From Verrucomicrobiaceae bacterium (GTDB taxonomy: Bacteria; Verrucomicrobiota; Verrucomicrobiia; Verrucomicrobiales; Verrucomicrobiaceae): a stretch of DNA of 64,000 nucleotides. The stretch lies in assembly GCA_024232965.1 (NCBI GenBank), contig JACKQF010000003.1:496001-560000 (forward strand). The letters run 5' to 3'. Below the pieces are notes generated by a model. It was not told the DNA's origin, ran no database searches, and was given only the letters and a program-made list of their open reading frames with translations. Position numbers and translations under genes: made by a program. Shown piece after piece: positions 7,728 to 16,932 of this stretch (position 1 is its first letter; every line of letters begins with the position of its first letter).

Positions 7728-10700
7728 GGGGTAAAGGGCTGATGCGATACAATCCGATACCGATAATACTGATTCAGCGATTCATTGCTACCGGGCATTG
7801 TGACGGCGTCGGGGATGTTTGGATCCTCCGGATCAAGGTAGCGTTCGATGACGGTTGATCCGCGTTGTTCGGAGACGATGCGGTCTTTGGACTCGTTCCA
7901 CTCTGTGGGCACTGCGGAGCGAGATTGGCGGAGCACCTGAACTCGGTAGTGAACGCGGAAGACATTCGATTTGGTGCAAAGGCGTGGATAGAGCTGGGCG
8001 TAAGGGGACTCACGGAGGTTATCGCCAGTGGCTTCAAAGGCGTCGGCGTCCAGAGGATTTGCACTTCCTGTGGAGGTGTCTGCGCGGCCGTCTGTCCACC
8101 AAGTGCTGACATCTGTAATTTTCAGTGGCGTTGGGTCGGTGGGCTTGGGGTTCAGTTGGCCGTCGTAGTCCGCGTTAGTTTGCCGTTTGGGCATCAGGTA
8201 GAGCTCGCAGATTTCGGACGGGTAAAGGAAGAGGTTGCCCTCGTCAAAACGCCCCTGGAAGGCCCTCAGCGTTTCTTTGGCATTCACTTCGTAGAGCGTT
8301 TCAAGATCAGATCCAATGGGTGATTTGACGTGCTGGCCGGCCGTGAGTGCTGCCGTCGCTGTGATACTGCTGGTGGCGATGGCAGGGATGCGCACCCCTT
8401 GCAACGCTGCGTACATCCCAGTAGCCCGATTGATCCAGGTGAATGGTAGGATCTGGTAGTTCATGTTGATCTTTCCTTCCGTGGAAAATCCGGGACTGAG
8501 GAGGCGAGGGCGCACGGTCGGCATCCAGAAGAACTCCAACAAAAGATGATCGGGTGGATCAGCGAATCCAGGGTGATCGAGGAACGTCGGCTGCTGCACG
8601 ACATCGGCGACACGAGAGGCTGGATTGGGGCAAAAAAGTAGGGTGCGCCAAGGCTGTGGTCCAATGGTGGAAGAGCGTTGGGCTGGGTCAAAGTGCGGGC
8701 CGTCGTAGACTCGGCTGGGCAGGGAACCAAAGGCGATTGCTGACGATATTTGGCGCTGCGGCGTACGGCTGATACCATCGATGTCCTGATATACCAAGCC
8801 ACCCCGACGCAGCAGTGAATCCGCATAGGGATCACTGCGACTGCCACTCAGTTCGGTGATGGCGTTGCCCAGATCAAGATCGGAAGCGTAAGGGCCGTCC
8901 TCCAAGATTCCTGCTCCGGTGTTCCAATCTCCCAAGCGTAGGTTTGCGGTCAAATTGCCTGGATCCGACGGCACTAGGGCACCCTGGAGCGAGGGGGGGA
9001 CGGCGGACACGCAGTATGGCGCTGGTGCCACGCCCGGAAGCAACGTGCCGCCGGTCAAGAAGGTGGGCTGGGGAACCGTCGTGTCTGGTGCTTGGCCTGC
9101 GCCGCCCCAGGAGTAGCCCATTTGTCCGGCGAGCGTGTAGGCCCCATCGCGAAGGTGATGCAGCTCTGGTGAGTCAGGGGTGGTATTGCTGCCGGGAAGG
9201 GAACTCAGCGTCGCGGTGGCGGGCCGTACTGGGCGGAACCAACTGCTCGGCACCTCCTTTTGCGCTGCGACGAGGCGCATATCGCCACCGCAGGCGCTCA
9301 GAGGATCGATCTCCATCGCCCGGACCACATCGCCTGGTCGGATGATCCTTTGGTGAACGCCCTGTGGTTCTGCCCCGACGCGTGCATCAGCTTCAAATGC
9401 AAAGCGTGACCAGATGTTGCGCGGGTCTTTTTCCTCATCTGCTTCTGGCTTCGAGGCCTTCAACTTCGGGCAGGGGAAGTGGATGTTTGCTGTATCCGCT
9501 GCTAGCTGGCTGAAATCGACCTTCACTGTCTGGATGATCTCGCTGCTGGTTGGCGAGCCTTCGGCAGTGCGGATGTGAATGCTAATTTCTGATCCCACGA
9601 ACTGAAGTGGTTGGTTGGACTCGTGTGCGGTTGCGAAGGTGGTCTCAGAACTGGATGCCCAGGGGAATTCCAAATCTTCATCCATGAAGCCCAATGCTTT
9701 CCGTGCGACCCCGTTGCCAGTGACAAAAAGGCTGGCCATACCACTGTAGGCGCTGGCGTTACCTCCGAGTTGACGATTGCCCAGCACCCCTGTGAAAGAT
9801 GGGGAGAAACTGGCCCGAAGGCAGACCGGAGCGCCGATCGTTCCCCCATTGGCGAGATTGAGCCCTCTGCCATCCACCGTGAAGTCGGTCGGCATTTCGA
9901 TCTGGTAGCGCAGGGTAGGAGAAACCGCTGGATGGCCTGGGTTCGGGTTGAAGGGCTCCACGATAAAAAAGGCCCGCATCTTCGTGATCTTATCGGCATA
10001 ACCGTCGCCATCATCGTCTTTGAAATAGGCTGAATTTGGATTGTTCTCATCGTACGAGGGATTTGTCTCTGCATCGGTCGCGACCAAGATCAGCGCTACC
10101 TGGGAGATGGTGGGAAATCGTCCCAACCCCTTCACTTCGCCAGAGGTTGTGGCATTCGTGGCGCGCGCCATCGGCACAGCGGAGGCTGCCCCTGTTAATT
10201 GGGGGTTTCTGCTGGGATCGGTGGGAGGAAGGTATTCGAAGGTGTCGCCGTCATCGGTCCAAGCGTTCTCTGGATTGGCGATCCAGCGCATGGTATCAAA
10301 CATCATCGTCAGGACCTGATCGCGATTGGCGAGGCCAAGTTTGTCGTCAAAATTTGCCGCAAATCCCGGGATGGAGGAGTTGGTGTCTCCGGTCATCTCC
10401 AGCAGGTAGTTGTAGAGAGCCTGGTTTCGGCTAATCGTTCGATCGGCGTGTCGCGACTGCGAAGAGCCAGTTGCGCCGCTGCCTGACCAGATGTCTGCTC
10501 GTTGCAGTGCATAGATCGGCCGGGGCGTGGTGCCCGGTACTCCACCGAGGGTGGCAGCCAGTGCCATTTCATCGTCAAAACGGGACCGTGCGGATGGATT
10601 CTCCATCACAGGCCAAAGGGAGATCTTCGGTAGATTGAAGGGGTTCAGCTCTGGCGAGTTGCTGTGCGTGCTCAGATAAAATCGGCCACGCCTAATGTCT

Positions 10701-11998
10701 GCTTGATCCATCGTGAAACCGCCAGGGAGAGTCGAGCCAGCGCCGTTGCGCATCCGGTTTTCATCGCCGCTACCCCCCGTGTTGAAGAGCATCTCATCCA
10801 GATCCGCAAACAGCCGAAACCGTCGCTCCGTCGCCAAGGTCGAGTTCGGGGTGAGGGGTTGCGTGCCGTGCTCTGTGCCGGTATCGAGTTCGTTGCCGCG
10901 CGGGATCAGGCCGTGGATGAGGTCGATGTGATTTTTGAAATCGTTGACCCCTCGACTCATTAGCGGCTGGGACACAGGCACCATCATTGGTTCTGGATTG
11001 GGTGTTCCCATGCCGCGAAAAACTGGGGCCAGCGCCGTGAATGCTGGATGACCTGACAAACGGTGATATTCGCCACGTGCAGGTTCCGACTCCGCGTAGT
11101 CGCGCTCTCTCGGCCCACTGGTATGCGGCTGCACCCAGGGGGATGGCTCGCTGGCGGTATTGACGTTCACCTTGCAGCTCTCGTCATCCGTCCAGTACGC
11201 GATCCGCCCGACGATGGTTGGTTTCGGGAGTCCTGCGCGAGATTGAAACTTGCTTGAATCAAAGCGCACTTTGCCGTCCGCCCCCCCACTCTGCGGGGTG
11301 ATTAGAGTGCCATCGCTCAGCACGTAGAGCCACATGACCGGCATCGGCATGCGGTTCCTTTCGCTAGCGCCAGGTGGATTGCCAGTCACGGACACACCGT
11401 CCACGATGGGCTGGTCTGGGGTGGCTCCGATCGAAGTGGGATCCACAATCGGATAAATCAGTGTGCCCTGTTGGGTTTTGACGGTGGATCCTGCGTCGCG
11501 GAGAGCTCGCGGTGGGAAATACTCCACCGGTTCATTGAGGTCCGTGAACAGGCCTGGCAGTTGGTTCCAGGTCTGTAGCTGCGATACTTCGTCCGCAATT
11601 TTAAAAGTGGACTCGGTGCCGTAGAGCGTGCGGGTGGAGTAGAGCGGATAGAAGAACTGTTTGCGCGGTGGCAGAGTCTCCCCCTCGGTCTGCGTCGGCG
11701 GTGGGTCGGAAAAAACTCGGATCATCCCTGGCTGGGAGGCCCAGGTGTAGTTCTGGCCGGTGCCTTCCTCAGTGGCCCGGCGGATTTGGGAAATCACCAC
11801 ATTTGCGGGCATTTCCGCGAGCGTGCGGGAATCGATGATCTCCGACTCATTGATCGAGGCCTTTTCCTCATTGAAAGCTACTGTGACGATGGCCAGAACC
11901 AGAAAGGCGATCAACGCCGTCGCCGTGAGCGTCAGAATAAGGGCGACCCCTTTCGGGGCTGGCGGAACTGAGGGGCTTTTCCGGTGCGGAAGTAGCAT
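7724..11998 (-). CDS. Verru_Chthon cassette protein A (giant GspK/PilX-like membrane protein)
   Basis: A 1424-residue protein, first gene of the cassette. The N-terminus has a basic, Pro-rich leader and a hydrophobic helix (about 18-42) beginning after G17 with VALILTLTA. This resembles the N-terminus of GspK and PilX, which also begin 'GVALI' and lack Glu at mature position 5. The remaining ~1380 residues form a very large, presumably periplasmic region rich in Pro, Ser, Thr and Asp, with no catalytic motif I can name; GspK itself is only about 300-330 residues. The gene is preceded by 88 bp before ggt on the same strand, room for its own promoter. Assignment to Verru_Chthon protein A rests on size, order and N-terminus. 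Confidence 0.9.
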   Translation of the reverse strand: MLLPHRKSPSVPPAPKGVALILTLTATALIAFLVLAIVTVAFNEEKASINESEIIDSRTLAEMPANVVISQIRRATEEGTGQNYTWASQPGMIRVFSDPPPTQTEGETLPPRKQFFYPLYSTRTLYGTESTFKIADEVSQLQTWNQLPGLFTDLNEPVEYFPPRALRDAGSTVKTQQGTLIYPIVDPTSIGATPDQPIVDGVSVTGNPPGASERNRMPMPVMWLYVLSDGTLITPQSGGADGKVRFDSSKFQSRAGLPKPTIVGRIAYWTDDESCKVNVNTASEPSPWVQPHTSGPRERDYAESEPARGEYHRLSGHPAFTALAPVFRGMGTPNPEPMMVPVSQPLMSRGVNDFKNHIDLIHGLIPRGNELDTGTEHGTQPLTPNSTLATERRFRLFADLDEMLFNTGGSGDENRMRNGAGSTLPGGFTMDQADIRRGRFYLSTHSNSPELNPFNLPKISLWPVMENPSARSRFDDEMALAATLGGVPGTTPRPIYALQRADIWSGSGATGSSQSRHADRTISRNQALYNYLLEMTGDTNSSIPGFAANFDDKLGLANRDQVLTMMFDTMRWIANPENAWTDDGDTFEYLPPTDPSRNPQLTGAASAVPMARATNATTSGEVKGLGRFPTISQVALILVATDAETNPSYDENNPNSAYFKDDDGDGYADKITKMRAFFIVEPFNPNPGHPAVSPTLRYQIEMPTDFTVDGRGLNLANGGTIGAPVCLRASFSPSFTGVLGNRQLGGNASAYSGMASLFVTGNGVARKALGFMDEDLEFPWASSSETTFATAHESNQPLQFVGSEISIHIRTAEGSPTSSEIIQTVKVDFSQLAADTANIHFPCPKLKASKPEADEEKDPRNIWSRFAFEADARVGAEPQGVHQRIIRPGDVVRAMEIDPLSACGGDMRLVAAQKEVPSSWFRPVRPATATLSSLPGSNTTPDSPELHHLRDGAYTLAGQMGYSWGGAGQAPDTTVPQPTFLTGGTLLPGVAPAPYCVSAVPPSLQGALVPSDPGNLTANLRLGDWNTGAGILEDGPYASDLDLGNAITELSGSRSDPYADSLLRRGGLVYQDIDGISRTPQRQISSAIAFGSLPSRVYDGPHFDPAQRSSTIGPQPWRTLLFCPNPASRVADVVQQPTFLDHPGFADPPDHLLLEFFWMPTVRPRLLSPGFSTEGKINMNYQILPFTWINRATGMYAALQGVRIPAIATSSITATAALTAGQHVKSPIGSDLETLYEVNAKETLRAFQGRFDEGNLFLYPSEICELYLMPKRQTNADYDGQLNPKPTDPTPLKITDVSTWWTDGRADTSTGSANPLDADAFEATGDNLRESPYAQLYPRLCTKSNVFRVHYRVQVLRQSRSAVPTEWNESKDRIVSEQRGSTVIERYLDPEDPNIPDAVTMPGSNESLNQYYRYRIVSHQPFTP

Positions 11999-12086
11999 AC
12001 AATGTCATTACATTATCAGAATGGCGTGGAGAGTCGAGCCTTGAAATGGAGAAGGTGAATATTCTCAACCGAAAGCAGGCCGCAAC

Positions 12087-13766
12087 CTACCAACCCGACG
12101 CCATCCCTGGCACGCGTGGATCGTGTGCCGGGTGAAAGGCACCCGTTACCGGGTCCTGGGAAATGCATTGGCAGGCACCGAACGAATTCGTCGGGACGGT
12201 GTGGTGACCGGCTTCTTCGAGCTGCTTGAGGGCCTCGGGACCAAAGGCCTTCTCGATCTTTAGTTCATCGGGATTCCACTGATGATGAAACCTCGGCGCA
12301 GCCAACGCCTCTGTTGGAGTCATGCCATCATCTATGATGTGGGTCAGGGTCAGCAGCGTTTGCGTGATGATCGTCGGTCCACCCGCTGCCCCGACCGAGA
12401 GCAGTGGGCGTCCGTCCCTCAAGACCAAGGTCGGGCTCATGCTGGACAGCGGGCGCTTCTTCGGCGCAATCGCGTTTGCCTCGGCGCCAATGAGTCTAAA
12501 GGCATTGGGGACGCCGGGCTGGGTGGAGAAGTCATCCATCTCGTTATTGAGCAGCACGCCCGTGCCCGGCACGATGACCTTACTGCCGAAACCGGTATTG
12601 ATGGTCTGCGTTAGTGCCACCCAGTTCCCGGCAGCGTCAGCGGTGGAAAGATGGGTGGTATGCTTGCCGAAAAGATCACCAGCCCAGTTCATCGGTTCGC
12701 CATGCTGTGGAACCGGCGACGTGTGGTCGAGATCGATTTTCTGTGCCAGACTGCCCGTGTAAATCGGATCGATCAAGCCGCGCGGCACCTTGGCGAAGTC
12801 GGGATCGCCGAGCCAGAAAGCGCGATCTGCGAAGGCTAGTTTCATCGCCTCCGTAAAAAGGTGTACCCGACTCGCATCCCGCAGATGCCTCACTGGAAAG
12901 CCTTCCACCATCTGCAATATCTGTGCTACATGGATGCCGCCGGAGCTCGGTGGAGGCATGCCAACGATCTCGTAGCCACGATATCGGGTGCGCAGTGCAG
13001 CCCGATCCTGTGCCACGTAGGTAGCGAAGTCCGCCGCCGTGATTAGCCCACCGTTGGCAGCCATCCATGCCCCTACTTTTTCCGCAAAAGGTCCCCGGTA
13101 GAACCAGTCGGTGCCACCTGCCGCGATGGCGCGGAGCGTTGCCCCAAGATCCTTTTGCACAAGGACCTCGCCCTCATTCAATGGTGTGCCGTCGGCGTGC
13201 AATAAGATCGCAGCCGTAGCGGGAAATTTTTTCAAATGCGGCAGCATCGCCACCAGCTTCCGTGCATAGACCTCATCAATGGGAAACCCTCGTTCGGCGA
13301 GTTCCGCCGCAGGAACGGCCAAATCGGCCAGCTTCAGTTTGCCGTGTTTTTCCAACGCCAGCGAGTATGCAGCCAAGGCTCCTGGGATGCCTGAAGCCAG
13401 CGGTCCCGTCTTGCTGGCTTCGGTATCCAGCTTCCCATTGATCACGTACATATCACGGCTAGCTGCGGCTGGAGCCATTTCACGACCATCAATAGCCGTC
13501 ACACTGCCATCAGCAGCACGGATCACGATGAAGCAACCACCCCCAAGTCCGGAGTTGTGTCCGTCCACGACCCCCAGCGTCAGCGCCGCCGCGATCGCCG
13601 CATCCACGGCATTTCCACCCCGCTTCATCGCTGCGATCGCCGCCTCAGTCGCCAGAGGTTGCACCGTCGCTGCAGCACCGTGGGTGAAGGACGTGGTCGG
13701 TGTGTCCGCCCGGAGCGCCGAGTTTGTCAGCGCGATCAGTAGGACCAGAGAGCGAGAGCAGTTCAT
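12087..13766 (-). CDS. ggt: Gamma-glutamyltransferase, secreted
   Basis: The enzyme cleaves the gamma-glutamyl bond of glutathione and transfers it to water or amino acids, normally in the periplasm. From the ATG at 13766 it is 559 residues with a signal peptide (1-21). GGNAVDAAIA (50-59), the glycine-rich HNSGLGGG (70-77) and DGREMAP near 93-99 (substrate-binding Arg) are present. The autocatalytic site TTHLS has its nucleophile at Thr370, where the precursor splits into large and small subunits, and PLSSMSP follows further on. A longer frame extends upstream of 13766, but its extra 58 residues are not family-like and would hide the signal peptide. Confidence 0.93.
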   Translation of the reverse strand: MNCSRSLVLLIALTNSALRADTPTTSFTHGAAATVQPLATEAAIAAMKRGGNAVDAAIAAALTLGVVDGHNSGLGGGCFIVIRAADGSVTAIDGREMAPAAASRDMYVINGKLDTEASKTGPLASGIPGALAAYSLALEKHGKLKLADLAVPAAELAERGFPIDEVYARKLVAMLPHLKKFPATAAILLHADGTPLNEGEVLVQKDLGATLRAIAAGGTDWFYRGPFAEKVGAWMAANGGLITAADFATYVAQDRAALRTRYRGYEIVGMPPPSSGGIHVAQILQMVEGFPVRHLRDASRVHLFTEAMKLAFADRAFWLGDPDFAKVPRGLIDPIYTGSLAQKIDLDHTSPVPQHGEPMNWAGDLFGKHTTHLSTADAAGNWVALTQTINTGFGSKVIVPGTGVLLNNEMDDFSTQPGVPNAFRLIGAEANAIAPKKRPLSSMSPTLVLRDGRPLLSVGAAGGPTIITQTLLTLTHIIDDGMTPTEALAAPRFHHQWNPDELKIEKAFGPEALKQLEEAGHHTVPTNSFGACQCISQDPVTGAFHPAHDPRVPGMASGW

Positions 13767-13830
13767 GCCGACAGAGTGAAGGTTTTGCCGACGGGAGTCA
13801 ATCGCCGTGAGAGGAAAACGGGGACGGTGT

Positions 13831-13885
13831 AGCGATGGAGTGCCGTAGCTGGGCTCTGTGAGCCCGGAGCGACTGAGCGCCGCGT
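13831..13885 (+). repeat. Dispersed ~50-bp hairpin element, copy 1
   Basis: Lies in the 198-bp gap between ggt and the serine hydrolase gene. Its core is a perfect 6-bp stem with 3-nt loop, GGGCTC-TGT-GAGCCC (13851-13865), followed by GGAGCGACTGAGCGCC. A degenerate second copy is at 47839-47889 in another intergenic region, in the same orientation; both share GATGGAG, CTGTGAG, CCGGAGCGA and TGAG in the same order and spacing. This suggests a dispersed non-coding repeat family. Confidence 0.5.
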
Positions 13886-13964
13886 CCGTAACTGGTTCGC
13901 GACTATCTTGCCCGCATCTCTGATATTGGGCCCACCACAAATTGCGGGCAGCGAATGACTCCTG

Positions 13965-15200
13965 CTAAGGCTTCACCGCAGCCTTGACCACAGGAGGCAG
14001 GGCCTCAGCGATGGCTTGTTGGAAGGCTTGGCGCATGGGGGAGGCATCGCCGTTGTTGAGGGCGGCGCGTTGGATGAGGAGGATGTAGATGGTCTTTCGC
14101 TCGGGATCGATCCAACCTTGGGTGCCGTGGGCTCCGCCGTGGCCGAAGGTCCCGGGGCTGAGCATGGCGGTTACTCCAGTGGGCTCACGCACGATGTGAA
14201 AGCCGAGTCCCATGGCCATGCCCTCGGTGAAGCCGGTCTTGAGATCATCGCTTTGGATGGTGGTCATTTCTTTGAGTGCGGCGGCGGATAGGATGCGTCT
14301 GCCGTCTGCTTCTCCTCCATTGAGCAACATCGTGTAGAGTTTCAGCAGATCTTCGGCGGTCGAAAAGAGGCCGCCAGCTGCTAGCGGGGTGCGTTTGCGG
14401 TTGGAGAAAGGCGGAGTCAGATACTTGATCGGCGTGGGCTCCAATCCTTTGCCATCCGCCGTGGGTTTGTAGGAGGTGGCCAGTTTTTGCAGGCGCTTTT
14501 TGTCAGGCCAAAAGGTGGTTTCTTTCATCCGCAGCGGATTGAAAATGCGTGCTTGAAGAAAGCGGGAGTATTCCATGCCGCTGACGACCTCGATGAGGCG
14601 TCCGAGGGTATTCATGCCAGGGTTGCAGTAGGACCACTGGCTGCCGGGTTCGAACTGCAAAGGGGTCAGGGCGTAGGTGATGACTGCCTCTTTGAGAGAC
14701 AGTACATCAATGGCATCGTTATCTAGCGGTGATTTGCTGGTGAGCCCGCTGGTGTGCATGAGCAAGTCTTTGATGGTGATGGGGCGAGAGGGCTTCTTGA
14801 GGAGGACCGTGTCGTCTTTCTTTTCGCTGACCAGCATCTGCCCGTGAAACTCTGGCAGATACTTTTCCACCGGGTCATTAATGTTTAGTTTCTTCTCGTC
14901 TTGCAGCATCATGACTGCCATCGAGGTGATGGGCTTGGTCATGGAGGCGATCCAAAAAAGGCTGTCCTTCTGCATGGGATCTTTCGATTCCAAATCGCGA
15001 AATCCGACGGCTTCTTCACAAATGACCTTGCCTTCAAACGCTGCCAACACGACTGCCCCAGCGATCTGGCCGTCGTCGACGAACTTTTGGAGTTGCGGGG
15101 AGACTGCTTCGAGTTTCTTGGCGTCAGGACCTTCCGAAGTCTGAGATTGAGCAATGGTGCAGAGCGTAAGAAAGAGGCAGAGCAGGGGGATGCAGCGCAT
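13965..15200 (-). CDS. Serine hydrolase, beta-lactamase class C / esterase family, secreted
   Basis: A 411-residue penicillin-binding-protein-like hydrolase with a signal peptide (about 1-20). Family motifs are all present: SMTK (Ser86, Lys89) as SxxK, YCN (Tyr191-Asn193) as YxN, and HGGAHGT near the C-terminus as the KTG-equivalent HxG. Such proteins are mostly esterases, D-aminopeptidases or cell-wall hydrolases, rarely true beta-lactamases. The gene lies 42 bp downstream of the sulfatase on the same strand, so co-transcription is likely. The native substrate is not deducible. Confidence 0.88.
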   Translation of the reverse strand: MRCIPLLCLFLTLCTIAQSQTSEGPDAKKLEAVSPQLQKFVDDGQIAGAVVLAAFEGKVICEEAVGFRDLESKDPMQKDSLFWIASMTKPITSMAVMMLQDEKKLNINDPVEKYLPEFHGQMLVSEKKDDTVLLKKPSRPITIKDLLMHTSGLTSKSPLDNDAIDVLSLKEAVITYALTPLQFEPGSQWSYCNPGMNTLGRLIEVVSGMEYSRFLQARIFNPLRMKETTFWPDKKRLQKLATSYKPTADGKGLEPTPIKYLTPPFSNRKRTPLAAGGLFSTAEDLLKLYTMLLNGGEADGRRILSAAALKEMTTIQSDDLKTGFTEGMAMGLGFHIVREPTGVTAMLSPGTFGHGGAHGTQGWIDPERKTIYILLIQRAALNNGDASPMRQAFQQAIAEALPPVVKAAVKP

Positions 15201-15242
15201 GTGAGGGCAGGATGATGGTTGGTTGCTGCGAGACGGTGTGAA

Positions 15243-16766
15243 TTATTTGGCTGCGCCCGCTTTTTCCGTTGGGCGTTTGCTTTCTCTGCCATCCGGCTTT
15301 TCTGTCGTGTAAGCAGGATTTTTTGCGGGCATTTTTGCGCCGACGTCCTGGCGCCAAGCATCCAACTTTGTTTTGAGCCGACCGACCACTTCCGGGTTCG
15401 CCGCAGCGACGTCATTTTTTTCTCCGATATCTTCGGCGAGGTTGTAGAGCTCTAGCTTGCCGTCTTCGAGCCACTCGATCAGCTTCCACTTACCTTCGCG
15501 GATAGCACTGCCTGGCGCGCCGCCTTGGTTGCCGTAGTGGGGATAGTGCCAGTACAGAGGGCGTCCGGGACTTTCACCGCCGCGAAGCATGCGGCGGAGG
15601 TCGATGCCATCCCGGTGCTTTGGTGGCGGGGCAGAGGCGACTCTGGCGATGGTGGTGAAGAAATCGGGGCTAATGACGGGCACGGAAACAATCGAACCCG
15701 GCTTTGAGACGCCCGGCCAGCGGATGATGAGTGGCTCGCGAATGCCTCCTTCGTAGAGCCAGCCTTTGCCACCGCGAAGTGGCAGATTGGAGGTTGGCCA
15801 TCCTTCGCTGGTGGAGAGTCCGCCATTGTCGGAGGTGAGGATGACGGCAGTGGTCTTTTCCAATCCGAGATCCTTCAGGCCTTTGAGCACCTTGCCCACG
15901 GCTTGGTCCATGGCCTCGACCATGCTAGCATAGACCGGGTGATCCTGCACGAGACGGACATCGCGCGGTTCTTCGCGGCCAAATCGGGGCTCGTGGGGCG
16001 GGAGTGCGGCCGCCTTTGCTTGGTACTTTTCCGCCAAATCGGGCCGGGCCATGAGCGGGGTATGCACGGAGTAAAAGGAAAGGTAGGTCAGGAAGGGTTT
16101 GTCACGATTGGCCTCCATGAATTTGACGGTTTCGCGGGCCAATCGATCTGGCAGGTGCTCGCCCTCTGGGCCATCTGGAAGTCTGGGGTTGCCGTAGGGG
16201 GAGAAATAGCGTTTCCCGCCGTAGGGGCCGCCTTTGTCGATGCCCCCAATGTTCACATCAAAGCCCTGATTTTCTGGCCAGAATCCCTCGGGACCCATGT
16301 GCCATTTCCCAGCAAAAAACGTGGCATAGCCTTTGGTTTTGAGCGAGTCCGCCAGGGTCAGTTCTTCCAGTTCAAGGCGGGTGGAATACGCGGCTGGTAG
16401 CAGCTTGGTATTGCGCTTCCAGCCCTCCGGTTGGGCGGCACCGATGTAATCAGTGATACCTGTCCGCTGTGGGTATTGGCCCGTCATGATGCTCGCGCGA
16501 GTCGGGGAGCAGACAGGGCAAGCGGCGTAAGCGTCGGTGAATCGGGCCCCCTGGCGCGCTAGCGCATCAATATTCGGGGTCTCGTAAAAACTGCTGCCGT
16601 AGCAGCCAAGATCCCGCTGGCCTAGGTCATCGACGAGGATGAAGACGAAGTTTGTGGGCTTGACATCAGCCGCAACGGTTGGGTCTAACTGCGCAAACAG
16701 AGTGGCGAGAAGGGCCGCCAACTGAAGGCGCAAGAATCTACGGCACGGGTGCGAATGGCGGGACAT
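15243..16766 (-). CDS. Secreted sulfatase (type I, formylglycine-dependent)
   Basis: A 507-residue arylsulfatase-family enzyme that removes sulfate esters, likely from sulfated polysaccharides or their fragments. A signal peptide (about 1-33) precedes the domain. DD46-47 binds calcium, and C86-SPT-R90 is the CxPxR motif whose Cys is oxidised to formylglycine by a maturase encoded elsewhere. HTPLMARP, GKWHMG and TSDNGG are further active-site segments. The basic, Ala/Lys-rich C-terminus is unremarkable. It is divergent from the GHMP kinase gene (16933) and precedes the serine hydrolase. Abundant sulfatases are typical of marine and freshwater Verrucomicrobiota. Confidence 0.93.
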   Translation of the reverse strand: MSRHSHPCRRFLRLQLAALLATLFAQLDPTVAADVKPTNFVFILVDDLGQRDLGCYGSSFYETPNIDALARQGARFTDAYAACPVCSPTRASIMTGQYPQRTGITDYIGAAQPEGWKRNTKLLPAAYSTRLELEELTLADSLKTKGYATFFAGKWHMGPEGFWPENQGFDVNIGGIDKGGPYGGKRYFSPYGNPRLPDGPEGEHLPDRLARETVKFMEANRDKPFLTYLSFYSVHTPLMARPDLAEKYQAKAAALPPHEPRFGREEPRDVRLVQDHPVYASMVEAMDQAVGKVLKGLKDLGLEKTTAVILTSDNGGLSTSEGWPTSNLPLRGGKGWLYEGGIREPLIIRWPGVSKPGSIVSVPVISPDFFTTIARVASAPPPKHRDGIDLRRMLRGGESPGRPLYWHYPHYGNQGGAPGSAIREGKWKLIEWLEDGKLELYNLAEDIGEKNDVAAANPEVVGRLKTKLDAWRQDVGAKMPAKNPAYTTEKPDGRESKRPTEKAGAAK

Positions 16767-16932
16767 GAGAGCGTTTTAACATCCCGGTGCCATTTCGGGC
16801 AAGTCTTGATCGACATTTTGTCAAGAAACACCGCTCCGTCTGTGAAAGTCATTATCCGGTTGTCACTCTATGGGGCCGACCTTAGAGTCCCGGCTTTCTC
16901 CCAACCCGTTTCCCTTTTCGTCCTCTCTCTGC

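Noticed and set aside
16804..16826. TCTTGA/TCAAGA inverted repeat upstream of the sulfatase and GHMP kinase genes
   Set aside because: Only 6-bp arms with an 11-nt spacer, and no matching -10 box; too weak to call.
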